DNA from: an uncultured Bdellovibrionales bacterium | GTDB taxonomy: Bacteria > Bdellovibrionota > FAC87 > UBA2466 | Reading direction: 5' to 3' | NCBI GenBank assembly: GCA_937903155.1 | Contig: CALCZU010000077.1 | Span: 1-10,654 of the forward strand | Length of the DNA: 10,654 nucleotides | Shown: positions 6,631-10,654 of the stretch, piece by piece | How the letters are laid out: every line of letters begins with the position of its first letter | How positions within the stretch are numbered: the first letter of the stretch is position 1 | Made by a program: the position numbers and the translations under genes | Notes under the pieces: generated by a model | Seen by the model: the letters and a program-made list of their open reading frames with translations, nothing else | Databases searched by the model: none | What the model was told of the DNA's origin: nothing

Positions 6631-7977
6631 ATGAATCAAACCCAAAAAAGTGTTTTAGTCGTTGGAAGTTGGCATCTGGGATCGGTCGTTGGAGTTGGAA
6701 TCGCAAGCCTCGGCCACACGGTCAATCTCTGGGATCAAAATGAAAGGACGGCGAGCTCTTGGAAGAGCGGAGCACCTCCGATTCACGAGCCGGGTTTAGC
6801 GGAACTTGCAAGACCCCACTTCAACGAAAATCTTTTTTGGGCGACAGACCTTGCAAAGACAGTTTCGAAAGCCGATTGGATCGTTCTTGCTTACGACACA
6901 CCCATTAATGAAAAAGATGAAGTGATTCTCGATTCGGTTCAAGAGGGTTTGAAAAAGGTTTTAGAGAATCCGATTTCACCTAACACAAATTTTTTCTTTA
7001 CCTCGCAACTCCCAGTGGGAACGAGCCGCAGTTATTTAAAACAGATTCAAGAACAGTTTCCTGCGTGGTCAGGACATGTTCTCTATCAACCTGAAAATCT
7101 TCGGTTGGGAACAGCTTTAGAGTCTCTTAAAAATCCCGACCGGATCGCTCTGGGATTTGATACCGAAGACGCTAAAAAACAGGACGCTCTTGAAAATGAG
7201 ATTCGTTCGCTCTTCGGATTAGAAAAGACTCCCGTCGATAGAATGAGTCTTGAGAGTGCCGAGATGGTGAAGCACGCGTTAAATGCTTATCTTGCAACCT
7301 GCGTCGTTTTTGGAAATGAACTTTCTGAGATTTGCGAAAAAACGGGAGCGAATGCTTGGGATGTTTCAAGAAGTCTAAAAAAAGATTCGCGAGTGGGTGC
7401 AAAAGCGCCTCTGTTTCCGGGACTCGCTTTCGCAGGCGGAACGCTGGCTCGTGATGTGAAGACGCTAAGTGGTTTTAAGACTTCGAGTGGAAATCTGTTT
7501 TCAAAACTCTATGAATCGAATGAAAACCGCAACGCGTGGGTAATCACCCAGCTCATCGATCGGCTCGGATCTTTGAGAGGAAAAACGATTTTACTTTTGG
7601 GCGTCACCTACAAAGCGGGCACAAGTACGGTGAGAAGGTCTCCTGCGATTCAGATAGGAAATCTCTTACGGCAAGCAGGCGCGGATTGTTTAGCGATTGA
7701 CCCCATGGCCGATCTAACGGAATTAACGCCCGCGGAAAATCGGGACGTGCCTTTCAAACTCTCAAAAGCGCCAGACGGTCTCTTTGAGAAGAGCGATGCG
7801 GTCGTTTTAGTCACGGATTGGCCCGAATTTACTTCGTGGAATTGGACAAATCTTAAGACTAAAGGGGATTCGATTTTGGTCGACACTAAAAACTTTTTAT
7901 CTAAACTGAATGGCACCCATTGGAAAAGGACTGTTCCGGGAGTGCCCACTCTCATTGCAGAAAGTGAAAACGTATGA
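6631..7977 (+). CDS. Divergent UDP-glucose/GDP-mannose dehydrogenase-family protein lacking the catalytic Cys
   Basis: The 448-residue protein has the three-part fold of nucleotide-sugar dehydrogenases: an N-terminal Rossmann domain (about 7-185), a central helical domain (about 205-300) and a C-terminal nucleotide-sugar-binding domain (about 318-440). Family landmarks are recognisable: YQPENLRLGTALESLKNPDR (152-171), AEMVKHALNAYLAT (210-223, with Lys214 and Asn218), and GVTYKAGTSTVRRSPA (324-339). Two hallmarks differ. The GxGxxG loop is GSWHLG (12-17), and the active-site GGSCFPKD is GGTLARD (269-275), with Thr271 replacing the Cys needed for oxidation to the acid; Asp275 is kept. It may stop at the aldehyde/keto level, act on another substrate, or not be an oxidase. 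ATG 6631 is preferred over TTG 6622 because the protein then starts just before the Rossmann strand; neither has a clear ribosome site. Confidence 0.85.
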   Translation: MNQTQKSVLVVGSWHLGSVVGVGIASLGHTVNLWDQNERTASSWKSGAPPIHEPGLAELARPHFNENLFWATDLAKTVSKADWIVLAYDTPINEKDEVILDSVQEGLKKVLENPISPNTNFFFTSQLPVGTSRSYLKQIQEQFPAWSGHVLYQPENLRLGTALESLKNPDRIALGFDTEDAKKQDALENEIRSLFGLEKTPVDRMSLESAEMVKHALNAYLATCVVFGNELSEICEKTGANAWDVSRSLKKDSRVGAKAPLFPGLAFAGGTLARDVKTLSGFKTSSGNLFSKLYESNENRNAWVITQLIDRLGSLRGKTILLLGVTYKAGTSTVRRSPAIQIGNLLRQAGADCLAIDPMADLTELTPAENRDVPFKLSKAPDGLFEKSDAVVLVTDWPEFTSWNWTNLKTKGDSILVDTKNFLSKLNGTHWKRTVPGVPTLIAESENV

Positions 7978-8801
7978 ACGAAAATAAACTCGTCTTTGTC
8001 ACAGGAGCCGGCCGCGGAATTGGCCGAGCGATTGCCCTTAAACTTTCTGAATTGGGATATACGGTTTCGGGATCTTCCAGAACGCTCAAGGAATTGGAAG
8101 AGACGAAAAGTCTTTCTCAAAATAAAATCCGGATCGCTAGTGTCGATGTCACCGATTCTCAAAGCGTTGAAAAGTGGATGACTCGTGAACTTTCTGAAAC
8201 CAAAGCCACTCCCTGGGGACTCGTCGTCTCCGCGGGGACTTATGGTTCGATCGGCTCTTTTGTCGAAACCCCTTTTTCGGAGTGGGAAGCCGGAATTAAA
8301 CTCAATCTTCTCTCTCCCGCTTTTACCGTCCAAACTTTCGCCAGAAGTTTAATCTCGAAAAAACTTCCAGGCCGAATCGTGATGCTTTCCGGCGGGGGGG
8401 CCACTCAGCCGCTTCCGAATTTCAGTAACTACTGTGCCGCGAAAAGTGCCGTGGTTCGATTTGCGGAAACGATTGCGCATGAATTAAAGCCTTATCAGAT
8501 TACGGTAAATACGATTGCCCCAGGCGCCATCGCGACGAAGTTTGTCGACGATGTGCTCATCGCCGGCCCCGAGAAAGCCGGAAAAGTGATGTATGAAAAA
8601 GCGTTAAAGCAAAAACAAGAAGCCGGAACGCCCCCCGATAAGGCTGCCGATTTAGCGGCGTACCTTTTGAGTCCCGAAGCATCCCAAGTTTCTTCGAAAC
8701 TGATTTCTGCTCTATGGGACGATTGGGCAGGTTTCCACAAGAACTGGCCCGAGATCGAAAAATCGGATTGGTATACTTTAAAACGCAGTACGCCGTCTTG
8801 A
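7974..8801 (+). CDS. Short-chain dehydrogenase/reductase, surface-sugar type
   Basis: A classical NAD(P)-dependent SDR of 275 residues. The cofactor loop is TGAGRGIG (10-17), followed by Asp58 in the VDV stretch and VSAG (85-88) in place of NNAG. The catalytic tetrad is intact: Asn111, Ser139, Tyr153 and Lys157 (YCAAK), and IAPG (181-184) follows. The C-terminal tail contains KLISALWDDWAGF (242-254) and ends in DWYTLKR. From memory such tails occur in SDRs of surface-polysaccharide clusters, but no substrate can be read from it. Its ATG overlaps the dehydrogenase stop as ATGA (7974-7977), so the two are very likely co-translated and act in one pathway, plausibly oxidising, reducing or epimerising a nucleotide sugar. 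A run of seven G (8394-8400) lies just after the Ser139 codon. Confidence 0.9.
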   Translation: MNENKLVFVTGAGRGIGRAIALKLSELGYTVSGSSRTLKELEETKSLSQNKIRIASVDVTDSQSVEKWMTRELSETKATPWGLVVSAGTYGSIGSFVETPFSEWEAGIKLNLLSPAFTVQTFARSLISKKLPGRIVMLSGGGATQPLPNFSNYCAAKSAVVRFAETIAHELKPYQITVNTIAPGAIATKFVDDVLIAGPEKAGKVMYEKALKQKQEAGTPPDKAADLAAYLLSPEASQVSSKLISALWDDWAGFHKNWPEIEKSDWYTLKRSTPS

Positions 8802-8803
8802 AG

Positions 8804-9475
8804 TTAAAATCGTTTTTTAAACAGCACGATTTCTGGCGAATGAAATTCTAATTGCGCGTTAAACTCATTCGCAATCCATTCGAAAGTTTTTCGAGAGTAG
8901 AAACTGACGTGAGTTGGATCGTTGTGATACCACCAAGTTTTAAACTGTGCGGGTGGACACTCGGTGCGAACGGCTAGCCATGCTCCATTTTTCAAAATTG
9001 AAAACAGTTTTTGAAATCCTTCGGCTGGAGAATAAAAATGTTCAACCACTTCACAGGCAGAGACAAAATCGTACTGCTTTTCTAAAAGCCTGGTTTCATT
9101 TTTAAAAAGGGGATCATAGGAATCACAAGCGTAGCCTTTTCTTTGAAAAAGCTCTCCCATGACGGCGGCGGAGCCACACCCGTAATCGAGACCTTCCGCA
9201 TTGGGGGCAAGTTTTGGGACTAGTGAATCGACAACTTGAGATAAAAACTTTTCATATTTCTCATCCCCGAAGAGATTGTTGTGTTGAAGATAGCGCTCCT
9301 TTTCTAAGATCGGACTCAAATGAACTTTTGCATCTTTAAAAACTAATTCGCATGTTTGGCATTGAAAAAATTTAAGTTCTTTTTCCTGATGGGGATCTTT
9401 CCCATAGAGTTGCCAATTCACTTTTTCGGTCTGAGTGAAGAAGTTGATTGCAGGGTTTGAGCAGAGCGGACACAT
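8804..9475 (-). CDS. Class I SAM-dependent methyltransferase with N-terminal zinc-ribbon-like Cys pairs
   Basis: The 223-residue protein begins with MCPLC and has a second pair CQTC, giving Cys2, Cys5, Cys39 and Cys42, a likely zinc-binding knuckle. The methyltransferase core follows: motif I LDYGCGSA (96-103), an acidic loop with Asp121 (YDP), SACEVVEHF (139-147) as the post-I/IV region, and HNDPTHVSFYSRKTF (184-198), a pattern common in Methyltransf_23-type enzymes. Related zinc-knuckle methyltransferases occur in surface-sugar and small-molecule pathways; the substrate here cannot be read from the sequence. The ATG lies 13 bases after the stop of the upstream DUF2156-like gene, with TAAGG four bases before it, so the two form an operon. 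The stop codon is only two bases from that of the convergent SDR gene. Confidence 0.85.
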   Translation of the reverse strand: MCPLCSNPAINFFTQTEKVNWQLYGKDPHQEKELKFFQCQTCELVFKDAKVHLSPILEKERYLQHNNLFGDEKYEKFLSQVVDSLVPKLAPNAEGLDYGCGSAAVMGELFQRKGYACDSYDPLFKNETRLLEKQYDFVSACEVVEHFYSPAEGFQKLFSILKNGAWLAVRTECPPAQFKTWWYHNDPTHVSFYSRKTFEWIANEFNAQLEFHSPEIVLFKKRF

Positions 9476-9488
9476 GCCGCCTTAGGTA

Positions 9489-10535
9489 TCACAGGTTTTG
9501 GATCTGTTCCAGGATTTCAGGTCCCATCCACTCCGTCTGCGCGTGGAATGCCGTAAAAAGGTTCAGAAGGAGGCTCAACCAAGCCGTGGTGCCGACGTTG
9601 CCGTGAGGTTTGTGCAAAGCTAAGAAAATCGGACGCCATTCATGGGGAGAAAACCGACTTCTGAAAACGTCGAGTCCAGAGTAATTGGCAAGCGAGCGTA
9701 CAATAAATTCCAAGACTTTTGTCAGCGCTTTGAAGAGCGCCGGGATTTTTGAAATCGCTTTGATCTCCCGGAGGGTCACCGCACCTAAGCTGACTTTTGC
9801 GTAGCCTTTGTCTTTGAGATAAAGGATGGCGTGGGAGATGAGAAGCTCCGCTACCCCCCGAGGGGCATTGGGAATCCGAAACAGATCTTCCAAATAAATC
9901 GACTGAATTTTAGGAATGGGCGAAGCGACTAAGAAGCCGACGATTTTGCCCTCCCAGCGCGCAACGAAGTAATATCGCTCTTTAGAAGCATAAAAGGGCT
10001 CGGTCGTATTCAGAAACCCGCCCATATAAATCCCGTGCATTTTTTTCCACTGCTCGAAAATTCCGTGAATTTCCTCTCGCAGTTCGGGATGCGTGAGAAT
10101 CTCGTGATTTGATTTGAGTTCAACTTGGACGTTATTTTTTCGGGCTCGATTAATAGCCGCGCGAACACTTTTTCCGGAGTTGCCGCGGGCCAAACCTTTT
10201 TTGAGATCAATCCAAGGTTCTTCGGCGACTTTAAGTATCGAATAGTCTCTTTGGGTAAGTGCTGTAGAAAACTCTTCTTCAATTCCTACAAAGCCCAGAG
10301 CTTTATTTCCCATTTCCGTCTGAAGTTCGGAGAGTGAATCTGACAAAGTAGAAGACTGCCACCCCATCGGATCCAGTGCTAGCAGACACATCTTTTTCTT
10401 TTCGCGGTAAGCAAAAACTGTCCCGTCGGTCGCCTTAAAAAACTCGAGTCCCGCTAAAAAGCAGACGAAATGACTGGAACTCTTTCCTTCTTTTAAGAAG
10501 ACTTCCCAGGCTTCTTCCCGGCTAATTGTGGGCAT
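9489..10535 (-). CDS. DUF2156 / MprF C-terminal-domain-like protein (possible aminoacyl- or acyltransferase)
   Basis: The 348-residue protein resembles the cytoplasmic C-terminal domain of MprF (lysylphosphatidylglycerol synthase), a double-GNAT fold that moves an amino acid from aminoacyl-tRNA to phosphatidylglycerol. Matching stretches are SVRAAINRARKNNVQVEL (123-140), RYYFVARWEGKIVGFLVASP (187-206), YLEDLFRIPNAPRGVAELLI (214-233), VSLGAVTL (248-255) and SGLDVFRSRFSPHEWRPIFL (286-305), the last resembling the MprF tail before its end. There is no N-terminal flippase membrane domain. A hydrophobic stretch near 318-332 could touch the membrane. It is the first gene of a two-gene unit with the methyltransferase. 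There is no Shine-Dalgarno site before the ATG, but a good promoter is placed for a leaderless start. The actual donor and acceptor are unknown; MprF-like lipid modification is one option. Confidence 0.78.
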   Translation of the reverse strand: MPTISREEAWEVFLKEGKSSSHFVCFLAGLEFFKATDGTVFAYREKKKMCLLALDPMGWQSSTLSDSLSELQTEMGNKALGFVGIEEEFSTALTQRDYSILKVAEEPWIDLKKGLARGNSGKSVRAAINRARKNNVQVELKSNHEILTHPELREEIHGIFEQWKKMHGIYMGGFLNTTEPFYASKERYYFVARWEGKIVGFLVASPIPKIQSIYLEDLFRIPNAPRGVAELLISHAILYLKDKGYAKVSLGAVTLREIKAISKIPALFKALTKVLEFIVRSLANYSGLDVFRSRFSPHEWRPIFLALHKPHGNVGTTAWLSLLLNLFTAFHAQTEWMGPEILEQIQNL

Positions 10536-10541
10536 TTGTTA

Positions 10542-10570
10542 ATTTTAACGGGAAGTTTGAGCAATGTCGA
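10542..10570 (-). promoter_or_regulatory. Sigma70-like promoter, probably giving a leaderless transcript
   Basis: On the minus strand TCGACA (10565-10570; five of six bases match TTGACA) is followed after exactly 17 bases by TAAAAT (10542-10547; five of six match TATAAT). Six bases separate TAAAAT from the ATG at 10533-10535, so the usual start point falls on the A of the ATG. The absence of a ribosome site fits leaderless translation of the DUF2156-like gene. Confidence 0.5.
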
Positions 10571-10600
10571 ATGAGTCTACGTCGTCAGTGAGTTGAAGCA

Positions 10601-10654
10601 TGTCATTGCGAGGAAGCGCAGCTTCCGCGGCAACCTTTGGAATTTCGAAATTGC
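10601..10654 (+). repeat. Dispersed palindromic repeat, copy 2 (runs off the window)
   Basis: Bases 10601-10637 match minus-strand copy 1 at 32 of 37 positions. The order is TGTCATTGCGAGG, hairpin GGAAGC-GCA-GCTTCC (10612-10626), CGCGGCAACCTT. Four of the five differences are paired changes that keep the small hairpin perfect. A 12-base palindrome AATTTCGAAATT (10641-10652) sits where copy 1 has its loop, so the mirror arm probably follows beyond the window. The copy lies in the opposite orientation to copy 1 and upstream of the DUF2156-like gene. Confidence 0.75.

Noticed and set aside
6498..6632. N-terminal 45-residue extension of the lpoB reading frame
   Set aside because: The extension has no ribosome site, would bury the signal peptide and lipobox, and runs across the divergent promoter region. 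AGGAGA and the ATG at 6495-6497 give a normal lipoprotein.
7436..7444. Thr271 of the dehydrogenase as a sequencing error for Cys
   Set aside because: ACG differs from both Cys codons at two or more bases, and neighbouring active-site residues and the GxGxxG loop also differ, so a real subfamily is more likely.
7650..8333. 227-residue minus-strand frame across the dehydrogenase-SDR junction
   Set aside because: It is antisense to two well-supported genes, and its Arg/Ser/Phe-rich composition is typical of a shadow frame.
8800..8825. AT-rich imperfect inverted repeat (GTTAAAA ... TTTTAAAC) as a bidirectional terminator
   Set aside because: The stem is imperfect and has almost no G-C pairs, and the bases are mostly methyltransferase codons, so it is unlikely to terminate transcription.

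Overview
The window reads as chromosomal DNA of a Gram-negative bacterium with an outer membrane. It encodes a Lol lipoprotein-export ATPase and permease, two lipobox lipoproteins, and a LpoB-type activator of peptidoglycan synthesis. Moderate G+C and divergent forms of these proteins suggest a Bdellovibrionota/former-deltaproteobacterial or candidate-phylum genome. This placement is an inference from general resemblance only.

Layout. Bases 1-52 look like the outer end of an insertion sequence, possibly IS481-like. They abut a perfect 22-bp inverted repeat at 53-112, which belongs to a dispersed palindromic repeat containing GTCATTGCGAGG. A second copy, in the opposite orientation, lies at 10601-10654 and runs off the window. 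Between the copies are nine genes in three transcription units.

Unit 1 is on the minus strand, 6497 down to 140: lpoB-like lipoprotein, COG3014-type TPR lipoprotein, valS, lolC-type permease, lolD ATPase. Junctions are a 14-nt overlap, a 33-nt gap, a 1-nt overlap and an 8-nt overlap, so it looks like one operon. It joins outer-membrane lipoproteins and the machinery that releases lipoproteins from the inner membrane to a housekeeping tRNA synthetase.

Unit 2 is on the plus strand, 6631-8801: a divergent UDP-glucose dehydrogenase-family protein in which Thr replaces the catalytic Cys, and a classical SDR joined to it by an ATGA overlap. Together they may make or modify a nucleotide sugar for a surface glycan.

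Unit 3 is on the minus strand, 10535 down to 8804: a soluble DUF2156/MprF-C-terminal-like protein, then a class I methyltransferase with an N-terminal four-Cys zinc-ribbon-like motif. Its upstream region holds a good sigma70-like promoter placed so that the transcript could start at the ATG (leaderless). Units 2 and 3 converge with only 2 bases between their stop codons.

No tRNA, rRNA, CRISPR array, phage gene or complete transposase gene was seen. The least conventional items are the Cys-less dehydrogenase/SDR pair, the covarying nested-hairpin repeat with the IS end inside it, and the lipoprotein/valS/Lol operon. No obviously new defence or mobile system is present.
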